A DNA stretch of 64,000 nucleotides from Prillingera fragicola (taxonomy: Eukaryota; Basidiomycota; Tremellomycetes; Trichosporonales; Trichosporonaceae). Made by a program: the position numbers and the translations under genes. Shown one piece after another: positions 52,458 through 62,100 of the stretch. The notes beneath the pieces are model-generated. The model did not search any database. It saw only the letters and a list, made by a program, of their open reading frames with translations, and was not told the origin of the DNA. Positions within the stretch are counted from its first letter, which is position 1; the number at the start of each line of letters is the position of its first letter. The stretch spans positions 1,240,001 to 1,304,000 of the forward strand of contig BEDY01000006.1 of assembly GCA_002335605.1 (NCBI GenBank), given 5' to 3'.

Positions 52458-54788
52458 CTAGTACAACCCCCTCGGCCTCTGCGCCAAACACCTACCAGCA
52501 GCCAGCACAAACGGCGTCTCCCCCTGCCCCTTCCTCGGCACCTCCTTGACAACCCCCTCCTCCCCGGGCCCACCAAGGAGGGTCTGGGTGTAGCTCCTCG
52601 GCACGCCGCGCACGCGCCCCTGGCCGCCCGACTGCGCAAGCCCGCGGAGGGTCTCGACGAGCGCCTCGTGGGCGTCTCGGTACTGCCCGTCAGTGAGGCC
52701 TACGCGCCCCTCGGCGTCGCCGGAGATGGCGTCGCGCGCAGAGATGGCCCAGGTGGGTCGACGAGGTGTTTTGACGGGCAGGAAGCGGGAGAGCAGGTGC
52801 GCTGTCTCGGCTGTCGCGGGGGAGAAGCCGAGGGACTGGTGGTACGCTACCGGGTCCGAGGTGGTGTTGAGCCTCGAGACGGCGGACGCCTGCTGCATGG
52901 CGGTCAGGCGACGGGGCTGGGGGCCGCGGTGGTGCGAGGGCTGCGAGGAGGAGATCGTGCGCGCGGGTGAAGGCGGGGCGGGGGCGCCGCTGCCAACGAG
53001 CCGGTCTTTGAAGCTCCTGACGCTCGAGAACGAGCCAACTCGCTCGGGACGCGGGCGCTGGAGCTGCTCCTGCGCCGGCTGACGCACGGGAGGCGGCGCC
53101 GGCGCACCCGTCGGGGACGTGCCAACCTCGTCCCATCCTTGGCCCTCGACGGTCTCGCGATAGACGACGGCCGGGGCGGCGGGCGGGTAGTGCAGGCTGG
53201 CTACGCGTTTCTGGCGCGGCGAGTCCATGGCAGCGAGGCCGGAGCGGCCACCTGTTGGCGAGTTGAGCGGGTGGGGCGGTGCGCGGAGGGACTGGATGCT
53301 GCGCAGCGAGGCGTGCGAGGGTGGGCGGCGGAGAGCGATCGGCTGGGCATCGACGCGTGACTTGGCGGCGGCGCGGGCGTGTGTCGAGTTTGGCAGCGAC
53401 GGCTGGCGCGTGCCTGTTGCACCAGTGCCGCTCGCTGCAGTGTCCGACGACGGGGTGGACGACTCGCCCGAGTCGTTTGCTGACGAGACAAATGCGAGGT
53501 TGCTCGCTGTGCGTTTCGGCGACGACGTCATGGCTGGGAAGGGGAACGAGGCGTCGTCGCCCGACTTTGCACCGTCGCCTGGCGTAGAGCTAGCTGGGAG
53601 CTTGTCGATTGCAACAGACGAGTTGCCACGGAGCGATACGGGGCGGCTCGAGCTGAGCACCGACTGGGGTCTCGATGGCGGGCGGGACGAGTCGCGACTG
53701 TCCGTCTCGAGCCCCAGCCTTGTCGGCGTGTCTGGGAATCCCGTCGTGCGCTGAGTCGCTGGCGGCTCGTGGCCGGGGGAGGTGGGACGCAGCTCGAGCG
53801 GTGACTCGACGATAGCACCCTTGATCGCCGAGTCGCCAGCCGCGACAACTTGACCAAGCTGCGACGGCTCACGCACGCTCTCGCGGCGGGACATATCCGC
53901 CGGCGTTCCCTCTCCACTCTCCCAGTCCTCGTCCTCCTGATCCTCGTCATCGCCAGCAAGGACCTGGACCTCGACGTCTCGATCGCGCGACACCCTGCGG
54001 TCGGCTTCCTTGTCGCGCGAGATCCGCCTCTCTGCCTCTTTGTCTTTACTCGTCCTCCTGTCGACCTCCCGACTAGCCCTCCTCTCCTCCTTGCTCGTCC
54101 TCCGGTCCCGGCTGCGACTCACCGCGCGCTCCCTCGGCCTCTCCCTGCTCTTCCCCCTGTCGGCGCTCTTCCCGCGCTCACGCTCCCTCACCGACGGCGC
54201 CCGCTTCCGACCAGGCCCACTCGTCGTCCGCCCGCTTTCACTACTCTGCCGGCTCATGTTGGACGCCACGCTTGGCGTCCGGCTCAAGCGCGGCAGGGCC
54301 GTATCGCTGCGATTCGCCTTGGTCGCCCCCGGCCGCGCGACGGGCGCAGCCGGCACGGCGCCAGCATATGGGTCGCTCGTCTTGCGCTTCGCCTTGCCCG
54401 GCGCGGCCGCAACCACCGCTGGCCGCGCGGCAGCGTCGAGAACATGCATAGCGAGCCCGGCAGCGACGGCGCGCCGCCCGCCCTCCCCGTCGCTGCCCCG
54501 GCGGTTGGAGCGAGACGACGCATGCGCAGTGTGCGCGCCGTGCGTGTGCGTGTGCCCGCTCGTCCGGCGGGTTGTGCCGTGGTGCGCCGTGTGGCCGTGG
54601 CCGTGGGCGTGGCCGTGTCCGTGTCCATGGGCGTGGGCGCTGTGGGTGGAGATGCGCGAGTGTGTCCTGCGTGGAGCTGGGGCTGCGGCTGGTGCTGGTG
54701 GCGCGTCGGAGGAGGCAGAGGCCATGGTGGTTGTCGTTGAGAGGCCGTTGTGCGGGGAGGTGAGGGTTGTGGCCGACGACGCTGACAT
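52458..54788 (-). CDS. Large disordered protein, unrecognised
   Basis: One exon, 776 residues; function not recognised. Near the N-terminus a His/Gly/Ala run (HAHGHGHGHAHGHGHTAHHG) and TSGHTHTHGAHTAH could bind metal. Residues about 185-270 are Arg/Ser/Glu/Lys repeats (RRTSKEERRASREVDRR, then EAERRISRDKEADRRVSRD), an acidic patch DDEDQEDEDWESGEG follows. Ser/Thr/Pro-rich regions fill the middle. The last 120 residues look ordered (LTAMQQASAVSRLNTTSDP, GFSPATAETAHLLSRFLPVK, YRDAHEALVETLRGLA) and may be the conserved part. Codon bias matches real neighbours and no stop interrupts 2.3 kb, so it is very likely expressed. Confidence 0.75.
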   Translation of the reverse strand: MSASSATTLTSPHNGLSTTTTMASASSDAPPAPAAAPAPRRTHSRISTHSAHAHGHGHGHAHGHGHTAHHGTTRRTSGHTHTHGAHTAHASSRSNRRGSDGEGGRRAVAAGLAMHVLDAAARPAVVAAAPGKAKRKTSDPYAGAVPAAPVARPGATKANRSDTALPRLSRTPSVASNMSRQSSESGRTTSGPGRKRAPSVRERERGKSADRGKSRERPRERAVSRSRDRRTSKEERRASREVDRRTSKDKEAERRISRDKEADRRVSRDRDVEVQVLAGDDEDQEDEDWESGEGTPADMSRRESVREPSQLGQVVAAGDSAIKGAIVESPLELRPTSPGHEPPATQRTTGFPDTPTRLGLETDSRDSSRPPSRPQSVLSSSRPVSLRGNSSVAIDKLPASSTPGDGAKSGDDASFPFPAMTSSPKRTASNLAFVSSANDSGESSTPSSDTAASGTGATGTRQPSLPNSTHARAAAKSRVDAQPIALRRPPSHASLRSIQSLRAPPHPLNSPTGGRSGLAAMDSPRQKRVASLHYPPAAPAVVYRETVEGQGWDEVGTSPTGAPAPPPVRQPAQEQLQRPRPERVGSFSSVRSFKDRLVGSGAPAPPSPARTISSSQPSHHRGPQPRRLTAMQQASAVSRLNTTSDPVAYHQSLGFSPATAETAHLLSRFLPVKTPRRPTWAISARDAISGDAEGRVGLTDGQYRDAHEALVETLRGLAQSGGQGRVRGVPRSYTQTLLGGPGEEGVVKEVPRKGQGETPFVLAAGRCLAQRPRGLY

Positions 54789-56981
54789 TGGGCCACGGGG
54801 AGGGGAGAAGGGAGGGGGGCCTGCGAGCGAGAGCTGGATGCTCTGTTGCTCGTGCCTGTGCTGTGGGTGTTGGTGTTGTTGTGGTGTAGGGGAGAGAGAG
54901 TTGGGGGAGGTTGGATGGACGATGGACGATGAGATGAGGATGATGATGATGATGGTCGGATGAAGGTTTTACTGCCGCTCACATGACCCACCCTACAGTG
55001 GGCAGTTGTTCCGTCATGGCTCGAGCAACAGCGACAACTGCTCATGCAGTAGCGTACATGCATGCTCAGATAGGTAGAGCAGTAGGAGTTGTACTGTAGA
55101 GCACGATGTATGCATAGTAGCTCGTTGTATGCCACAGTGAGCAAGCTATCGACAACCATCTCCCTCCCAGCCATGGCTGCCACGCGTCAAACGTCATCAT
55201 GCTACATCCATCCTGTTCATGACTTGCCGACTCGACACTTGTTCCCTTCTCTCTTGTTCTCTGTCCAACAGCAGCAACACAGCACAACTACACACCTCCT
55301 CGTCCTCGTCGTGCCCTCCTGCAAGCACACCACTAACCCTCCACGCGTCACCCAACCACAGACAGCCACACCACCCCAGTCCGCCCGGCGGCAATGACCA
55401 CCCATACCTCCCCCACACTCGCAGCCCCCGCAGACTACACCCTGGAGACACCGGGGTCGGCCAATCCACAGCGTTCGACAGCACAGAGCCAATCATCCCT
55501 TCAGGCGCTGTCGCTCGCCATGTGTTGGTCGAGGGCAGAGATGGATGCCCGGCGAAAGGCCGGCAAAACCGGGTAAAAAGTCGAGTCTGCTACAAGACGT
55601 CACTTGTCGTGTGCTCGCTGTCAGCCTCGTCGACAGGACACGGCACAAGCGTTCTTGACTCTCAAGCGTATCTGGCGCTCATCTCCCCCTGTACCATGTC
55701 CCATACCCACTGCTCGCAGCTGTAAGCGCTCTGCAGATAGGCAAGAATGCCGCGTGCCTTATACCCAGCAGTGGTGGAGAGTGGTGGTCTCGGCCGCGCT
55801 AGGCACGCCGCTGCTCGTTGCTCATTACTTGTGCTGTCAGCAGCTGCATTGCACGACGAGGATGAGGGAGATGCAGGAGCGACGATCAGGGTAGCCTCCG
55901 AGACCAGCCTAGCACCGCCGAGCTGCCGAGAGCAGTGAGCAGTGAGAGAGGGAGCAGGAAGAGAGATCTTGTTGACTCGGCGTTGGTCGGCGCCACGCCG
56001 ACTCGGCGACGTCGAGGCACGCTGCGTCATGCTGTTAAATGCGGCGGAGGTGTGGACGTCGCGTGGTCGGCGCGTGTTGCAGCGTGCTCGACGTCAACAG
56101 GAGATTTTCCTGCAGCAGAGTTGCGATGGAGCTGTGACGATCATGGCTGGTGTGCAGAAGAGCAGCGGTTCTGCAGTAGCGGCAGCGAGGACCAGCCGGC
56201 AGATCTCTATGCAGAGAACAATACAGGTGCCGCCTGTAAGCTCCGGTTATGATGCCGGTAGTGAGAAGAAGAAGGGAGCGTGAGATCGCGTGAGAGAGAT
56301 GTGCGCACCGAAGCAATGTTCCCCAGCCACGATTCCTATGGGAAGCCGAGGGCGACCGTCGAGCTCCCACTCGATGATGACGAGGAGCAAACCCCGAACA
56401 TTACACAGATATGCATGCCCTGCTTGCACGTCCAGAGCTCCAGAGGCCGTATGCATTGTTATCACTGTCGCGTCGTCGCGTCGCGATCCGCAGCCACAGC
56501 CCCGCTGCCAGGGAGAGAGACACCGCCACTGCTCCCTTTACTCTCCGGTGCAAAGTCTCCTCTTGCAACAAGAAGCACAGCAATGTCTCCGCGCGTCCAG
56601 GCAGCAGCAGAAGCAGAAGCAGCGACGCGTAGGGGAACAGGGACACTCACAAACGCGTAGCCTGTGCAGCCTGTGCCCAAGCAAGAAGCCCGTTGGAACC
56701 CAAGATCTGGCGCGTCTCGAGACCATTGTCCCTTCGTCCTATCTGTCCGCGGTTGTGCCCTGCCCCTTCGCTCTTGCATGCTGCTTCCTGCGCACAACGC
56801 AGGAATAGGCTCGCATGCATGTGTAGGACGCAGCACGCAGCGTGTATGCACAGGCCTAGGCAAGGCATGTCTCGATCCCTGGCCTGCACAGCGTTGCCAC
56901 TCGTCCACCATCATCCACTACTTGCTCACTCTCTCCATCGCACTCACCACTCACCACAGCACACTCACTCACCTCGCCATC
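54789..56981. other. Gene-poor stretch
   Basis: In 2.2 kb I find no ORF with family motifs, no tRNA and no long repeat. It holds an ATG-rich microsatellite near 54940 (GATGATGATGATGATGG), ATGCATGC at 55058-55065 and GCATGCAT at 56813-56820. An open frame from about 56664 runs into the gene at 56982, but without good features before its ATG. A non-coding transcript is possible and cannot be judged from sequence. Confidence 0.5.
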
Positions 56982-57932
56982 ATGCGCAAGACCTCACGCA
57001 CAAAGGGCGTCAACAAGACGTCCGCCATCGACTTTGTCATGTTCCCCGACCTGCTCGAGCTCGTCGTCTCCTTCCACCCACAGCCGTCTCTGCTCGCCAT
57101 GGAGATTCCCAGCGACATTTCCCCAGGACGCACACGGCTCGTCGTCGGCGGCACGACACCAGGCAACACGCACCACGCCGTCCTAGCCCGCGACCCAAGC
57201 ACCGACAGCGTCCTCCCCCTCGCCCCAGTCTTCACGCCCTACGTCCCCTCCTCGAGCACAGCCACCAGCTCGTCCATTCTCAAAGGCGCCTCCACCCCCT
57301 CCCCAGCCGCGACAGACCCGGACCTCGTCCCCGTAGCGGCCTCCATCGACGTCCTCCGCGCAACAGGCCAGACGCACGCGCCCCTCCTCGCGCGCCCACA
57401 CACCCTCCGCCTCCTCCGCGGCGCAGCCGGCGCGGCCCTCCACGCCTTCCCCGCAGCGCCGCACACCCTCGTCCTCTTCCGCGAACCGGCCGGCAACGTC
57501 CGCGTGCCCATCCGCGACGGCGTCGTCCGTGCTGTCCTCTGCTTTGACGCAGAGGAAGGCGGCGTCGTCACGAGCCTCGACCTCGACCCGCCCGCGGCGC
57601 CAAAGAGCCTCGCCGAGGTTGTGGTGCATCTCGGTGCCAAGCGGAAACCCAAGCTGTTCACTAAAAAGACTGCTGCAGCGTCCGCACTGCCTGCCCTCGC
57701 GGCGTTTGCGGCGCACTACCCCCAGCTCAGGCTTACGGTCGTCGGGAGGGCGGAGGAGAAGGACGCCGCGGGCAAGATTGCGCTTATGCGGCAGGAGCTT
57801 GCCGAGCTCATGCGCGCGGCGGGGGGGAAGGGGAGTGTCGTCGTGGTGGGAAAGGCAGAGTATAAGGCTGCTGCCGAGGCGGGGGTTTGGGCGTTGGAGA
57901 CTGATGCGGCTTTGGCTGTCAAGGAGCAGTAG
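56982..57932 (+). CDS. Unknown protein, tandem paralogue 1
   Basis: One exon, 316 residues, not recognised. Start MRKTSRTKGVNKTSAIDFVM after a C-rich leader. Blocks: IDFVMFPDLLELVVSFHPQP, LLAMEIPSDI, HHAVLARDPSTDSVLPLAPV, LLARPHTLRLLRGAAGAALH, VRVPIRDGVVRAVLCFDAEE, LAEVVVHLG, LPALAAFAAHYPQLRLTVVG and a last VGKAEYKAAAEAGVWALETD. The next gene repeats these blocks in order, so both come from one duplication. The beginning resembles the short helix at the start of F-box or BTB-like proteins from basidiomycete expanded families, but the match is too weak to name. Confidence 0.72.
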   Translation: MRKTSRTKGVNKTSAIDFVMFPDLLELVVSFHPQPSLLAMEIPSDISPGRTRLVVGGTTPGNTHHAVLARDPSTDSVLPLAPVFTPYVPSSSTATSSSILKGASTPSPAATDPDLVPVAASIDVLRATGQTHAPLLARPHTLRLLRGAAGAALHAFPAAPHTLVLFREPAGNVRVPIRDGVVRAVLCFDAEEGGVVTSLDLDPPAAPKSLAEVVVHLGAKRKPKLFTKKTAAASALPALAAFAAHYPQLRLTVVGRAEEKDAAGKIALMRQELAELMRAAGGKGSVVVVGKAEYKAAAEAGVWALETDAALAVKEQ

Positions 57933-58578
57933 GCGTGTGAGCGTGCGCGACTCCTTGAGCGGCGAGGAGGGGGTCATTGGTGTGAGCGAAGAGAGGACGA
58001 CGGACTTTGGGGCTGTAGATGTAGATCGCGAGACGAGTATGTTCTACGGTCCGGCATCTTGTGCAGCCTTCTCACTACCTCACAGCTTGCACTACACGGT
58101 ACTGATCTCAGCCACTCACTGCATGGCCACAACGCAGCAAGAACAATGAAGCACAGAGCATTGTTGACCTGAGCGTTATCGGCGTCACACTCCCTCGGCG
58201 ACTTGAACTCCGCCGCCATCCATCTCACCCCTCGCTCCGCACAGCTCCTGCCTCCCGCTACGTGAGTCGTCAGCCATGGTATTCTAGCACCCGAACTTTG
58301 GTAGCAGGTACCCAAACACAGCAGCGTACTGCGTGTGTAGCTGGCGCTGTGCGGCAGGCTTTGGCGGTGGCGCTCACCGCACAGCTTGTCGGACACTGGC
58401 TAGGACACTGGTATCCGGTCCTGCGTCCGTGCTTGCATTATGCACTGCTGTACTGGCCATGAAGAAGCAACATGCAGCAAGTACTTAATGCATCGACAGT
58501 GTTGTTCGTGCTCACCTCGAACTCGCCGCTGGCTACCTACCCCACGACGTCACCACCAACCTTGTCGCCGCCGCCGCG
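57933..58578. other. Intergenic between tandem paralogues
   Basis: No gene is seen in 646 bp; promoter of the second paralogue. Confidence 0.5.
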
Positions 58579-59628
58579 ATGGCCTCAATAGACCCCAAAA
58601 TGTTCCCCCACGTCCTCGCAGCGACCATCTCCTTCACCCCGCGCCCAACCCTCCTCGGCCTGCGCACCCCCAGCGGCATCGTAGCCTCGCCAACACCGAG
58701 CCAGACCCACCACGTCGTCCTCGTCACCGACCCATACACTTGCGACGTCACAGCCCTCACCCCGTCCTTCGAAGAATACTATCCACCACCCCGCCGCGTC
58801 CGGCGCTCAGAAGTGTTCGAAATCGACCCCGAGCCGGAATTCGACCCCATCCTAGCCCTCCCCGACCTCTCGACCTCCCCCTGCACCTCCCCCGGCAGCT
58901 CGGCACCACCAACCCCGACCTCCCCGCGGCCGTACAGTCCCGTAGCATGGCCGCCCCTCGAACCATGCCTCCCCGACCTCCCCCTGTCGCGGCGCACGAC
59001 CCTCCTCCGGCGCACCAGCCTCCGCAGGCCGAGCACCCCCCACGCATCGGGGACACTGGTGGAACACGCGCGCGTTGTCGATATCTCCTTCTGCGAGGGG
59101 TCACCGCGCCTCCCCCTCCTCGCGCGGCCGCACACGGTGCGCCTCGGCGTGGGGGCGGGCGGGGCGGGGCTGGCGGCGCTGCCGAGTGCGCCGGTCTGTG
59201 TCGTTGCTGTGCGGCGGGCGGAGGGGGTGGTCGGGCTGCCGGTGCGGGAGGGGGTTAGGCGCGCTGTGCTCGTGTTGATGCCTGGGAGTGGGGTTGGGCG
59301 GGTGCGGTTTGAGTGTGCGCGGATGCCCGGGTCGGTTAGCGAGTTGGTCGTGCATTTGGCCCGGCGCGAGGGGGCTGGCGTCGGGGGGTTGGTGAGGCGG
59401 GTGACGAGGAGGGGCGGGGGGTGCGGGTTCGAGGGGGTGTTGCCTGCTGTCGCTGAGCTCGCGGCCGAGTGGCCTGGGGTGTGTGTTACTGTGGTCGGGG
59501 CGAGGCTTGGGGAGATGGCTGTTGACGGTGGGGTTTTGGATGGCGTGAGGGTTGTCAGCAGGAAGGAGTACAGGCTCAGTGTCGACGAGTGGGAGTGGAG
59601 ATTGGAGACTGAGGGACTCGAGTCTTAG
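58579..59628 (+). CDS. Unknown protein, tandem paralogue 2
   Basis: One exon, 349 residues. Blocks parallel the gene at 56982: IDPKMFPHVLAATISFTPRP, LLGLRTPSGI, HHVVLVTDPYTCDVTALTPS, LLARPHTVRLGVGAGGAGLA, VGLPVREGVRRAVLVLMPGS, SELVVHLARREG, LPAVAELAAEWPGVCVTVVG and VSRKEYRLSVDEWEWRLETE. The middle differs: here an acidic/Pro-rich insert (FEIDPEPEFDPILALPDLST) and a basic stretch (SRRTTLLRRTSLRRPSTP) replace a short Ser-rich linker. GC is very high in the last third. Function unknown. Confidence 0.72.
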   Translation: MASIDPKMFPHVLAATISFTPRPTLLGLRTPSGIVASPTPSQTHHVVLVTDPYTCDVTALTPSFEEYYPPPRRVRRSEVFEIDPEPEFDPILALPDLSTSPCTSPGSSAPPTPTSPRPYSPVAWPPLEPCLPDLPLSRRTTLLRRTSLRRPSTPHASGTLVEHARVVDISFCEGSPRLPLLARPHTVRLGVGAGGAGLAALPSAPVCVVAVRRAEGVVGLPVREGVRRAVLVLMPGSGVGRVRFECARMPGSVSELVVHLARREGAGVGGLVRRVTRRGGGCGFEGVLPAVAELAAEWPGVCVTVVGARLGEMAVDGGVLDGVRVVSRKEYRLSVDEWEWRLETEGLES

Positions 59629-59807
59629 AGTCGTAGAGTTGTAGAGTTGTAGAGATGTAGCTAGAATACTGTATCAACAACCATTGGCCGCTGCAGCGTC
59701 GGAGCGTGGGTCAGCAGGTCAGCTCAAGTCAGCTCTGTGCAACTGTGGCCTTCGGTTATCGGTGAGCTCTCTGACAGACTAATACATACAACACGCCATC
59801 TATCGCT

Positions 59808-60354
59808 CTATGCCTGAACACCAGGCTTGCCCTCCGCACCCTCCTCCGTCTTGGCCTTGGGCTCGTCGTCCGCGCGCCTGCTGTCAGCTGCTATCCTCGA
59901 GCAGGTCAACGCACCATGTCTCGTGGTGCCGTGTCCCGATCCGCATCAGCTCGCCGACAAAGTTCATGTCGCCTAGCATTTGCCGAAATGTCGGCGTCGC
60001 CAGGAGGGTCAGGTAGACGAGGCAGGTGGGGTAGCTGGGTCGTCAGCTGCGCGCAGCGTCGCCGACACTCACATGATGAAGCGCACGTATTCTGGTTTGC
60101 GCCAGTAGTCGAGATATTTCAAGTACTCGAGAAACGCCGGGTCCTGGAGATACTTTTGCACATGCAGTTCATGGAGATACAGCGGGTTCGCGAGACACTG
60201 CACAAACTGACGAGTGAGCAATGTTGACGGACGACTAGCTCACCTCGAGCTCTGATTGAAACCTGACGAGATTCGCATTCTTCTCCTGCGAACGCTGTGG
60301 GACTGTACCGTCTGGGAGTGCTGGAGGAGGGAGGATTGTGGGCAGTTGCTGCAT
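59808..60354 (-). CDS. MED31: Mediator complex subunit MED31 (SOH1)
   Basis: Exons 60354-60244, 60206-60073, 60034-59915 and 59880-59808, 145 residues. The spliced core reads LVRFQSELEFVQCLANPLYL, HELHVQKYLQDPAFLEYLKY, LDYWRKPEYVRFIIYPTCLV and FRQMLGDMNFVGELMRIGTR, the strongly conserved MED31 block; no single exon shows all of it. It belongs to the Mediator middle module that links activators to RNA polymerase II. A short Lys/Glu-rich tail (KAKTEEGAEGKPGVQA) ends it. Confidence 0.95.
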
Positions 60355-60579
60355 GGTTGGGAGGTGGGTGAGTGCAAGAACAACAGTGCGCCGTCATTCC
60401 TAATCAGATCCAGCGCTATTAGAAAAGATATACTCCCGTTTCTAATCACCCTCACGTGACTATTACAAATGATGTTTTGACGGAATCAAATTGTAATTCT
60501 CGCGGGGCCCATGGAAATTTCAGAACGACGGTACATCTTGTACTCTCTCGACAATACTCTCCAGCTCATCCCACCCACA
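60355..60579. promoter_or_regulatory. Divergent promoter MED31 / YTM1
   Basis: In 225 bp: ATTAGAAA (60418-60425) and its reverse TTTCTAAT (60439-60446) in opposed orientation, then TCACGTGA around an E-box CACGTG (60453-60458). The E-box core is that of Cbf1/Pho4-type bHLH proteins. Confidence 0.5.
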
Positions 60580-62100
60580 ATGGCGTCTACACAGCAGCCA
60601 GGAGGAGGAGCACGCCAGCTTCCCGTCAACCTCTTCACTCGCGCAGAGACCTATGCCATCCCAGCCTCGACCTACTTTATCCCAGGCGACTGGCGCCGCT
60701 TCCAGCTCTCAGAGCTCATCAACAAGGTCCTCGGCCATGGTCCCGAGGCTGGTGTTGCGCCTGTGCCATTCGACTTTGTCGTCGAGGGCCAGGTGCTGCG
60801 TGGCAGTCTTGAGGCTTGGGTGAAGAAGAACCGCGGCGACGACGAGGAGACGGCCATCAATGTCGAGTACATGCAGAGTGTCCTACCGCCGTCAGAGGTT
60901 GGACGGTGGGAGCAGGAGGACTGGATCTCGGGTTTGAGTCTGGCGCGTCCAGGGTGAGTACAGAGACGTAACAGTGCCGTGCGGGCAGCTTGGAGCTAGT
61001 GCTAACGCTGCAGCCACGTCCTCGTCTCGTCATACCTCTCCCACCTCCGTGTCCTGCCCATGGGCGCCACCACCCCCTCGGCTCTCTACACCCTCAACCT
61101 CCCCACCTCGCTCGGTGCCACCTGCGGCGCCTGGCTCTCCCCCAAAGAGGCCACCTCTGACATTCTTGTTGCTGCCGGCGGTGTCGACCGCGCTGTCCAC
61201 GTCTTCTCGCTGCCTTCGCTCGACCCCGACGTCGCGGCGTCCGAGGGTTCGACCGCCAAGGAGGTCTACACTCTGATGGGCCACACCGGTCCCATTTCGT
61301 CCATCACCGCGTCCACTTCCGGCCGCGAGCTCATCTCGGCTTCGTGGGACGCCGCCCTCAACCTCTACATCATCCCCGACGAGGAGCCAGAGGACCACCA
61401 GCTCCCCGCTGACCCTACGTCCTACCTGCCCGGCCAGAAGAAGCGCCGCAAGGTCATGGGCAAGGACGGCGTCCCCACTCCCATTGAGGGACTTACCGAC
61501 GGCGACGCGACGGGCGAGGCTGGCCTCGGCTGGCGTCGCGCTCCCGACATTACCTTCCGTGGCCACAAGGGCCGTATCGGCGGCGTGGTCTGGGACAAGG
61601 AGGACGACAACAAGGTCTGGTCGGCTGGATGGGACGGCAGCGTGCGTGGTTTCGACGTCAGCACGGGCATCAACGCCACGATCAGGCAAGGACCGTCCGA
61701 CAAGGCCCTCCTGTATGTGGACCAGTTTAACAATTCGTTCCAGCTCGCCGCCGGCTCAATGGACCGCACCATTACGCTGTGGGACACGCGCGAGGCCGCA
61801 TCGGTCATTGCGCAGACGCTCCAGGTCGGCTCTCCCGTGCCCAGCATTGCGTGCCACCCCAACTCGCCTTTCACCCTCGCGTCGGCAACGTACGGCGGCG
61901 TCGTGCAGATCTGGGATATCCGTTCGCCCCGCAACGCGCTGTTCAGCGTCAAGCGCACGCCCAAGGAGGACGACAGGAAGGTGACCAAGAACGGCAAGTC
62001 GCTTGGAGAGCGGTTGCTGGCTGTCGACTGGGATGGAGAGCTGCTCGTCGCCGGTGGCGAGGATGGAGAGGTCGGTATTTGGAAGGCCAGGGGAGAGTAG
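60580..62100 (+). CDS. YTM1: Ribosome biogenesis WD-repeat protein YTM1 (WDR12)
   Basis: Exons 60580-60953 and 61014-62100, 486 residues. The N-terminal ubiquitin-like NLE domain (LPVNLFTRAETYAIPASTYF, FDFVVEGQVLRGSLEAWVKK) is followed by a WD propeller: HVLVSSYLSHLRVL, LMGHTGPISSITASTSGREL, ISASWDAALNLYI, FRGHKGRIGGVVWDKEDDNK, SAGWDGSVRGFDVSTG, AAGSMDRTITLWDTREAA, ASATYGGVVQIWDIRSPRNA and VAGGEDGEVGIWKA. A Lys/Arg linker (GQKKRRKVMGKDG) lies between blades as in yeast Ytm1. With Erb1 and Nop7 it forms the PeBoW/Nop7 complex needed for 60S maturation; the NLE domain is pulled by the Rea1 ATPase. Confidence 0.95.

Noticed and set aside
56664..56981. In-frame upstream extension of the protein at 56982.
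   Set aside because: Its first codon is not ATG and the added sequence lacks the composition of the rest; the paralogue at 58579 has no such extension.
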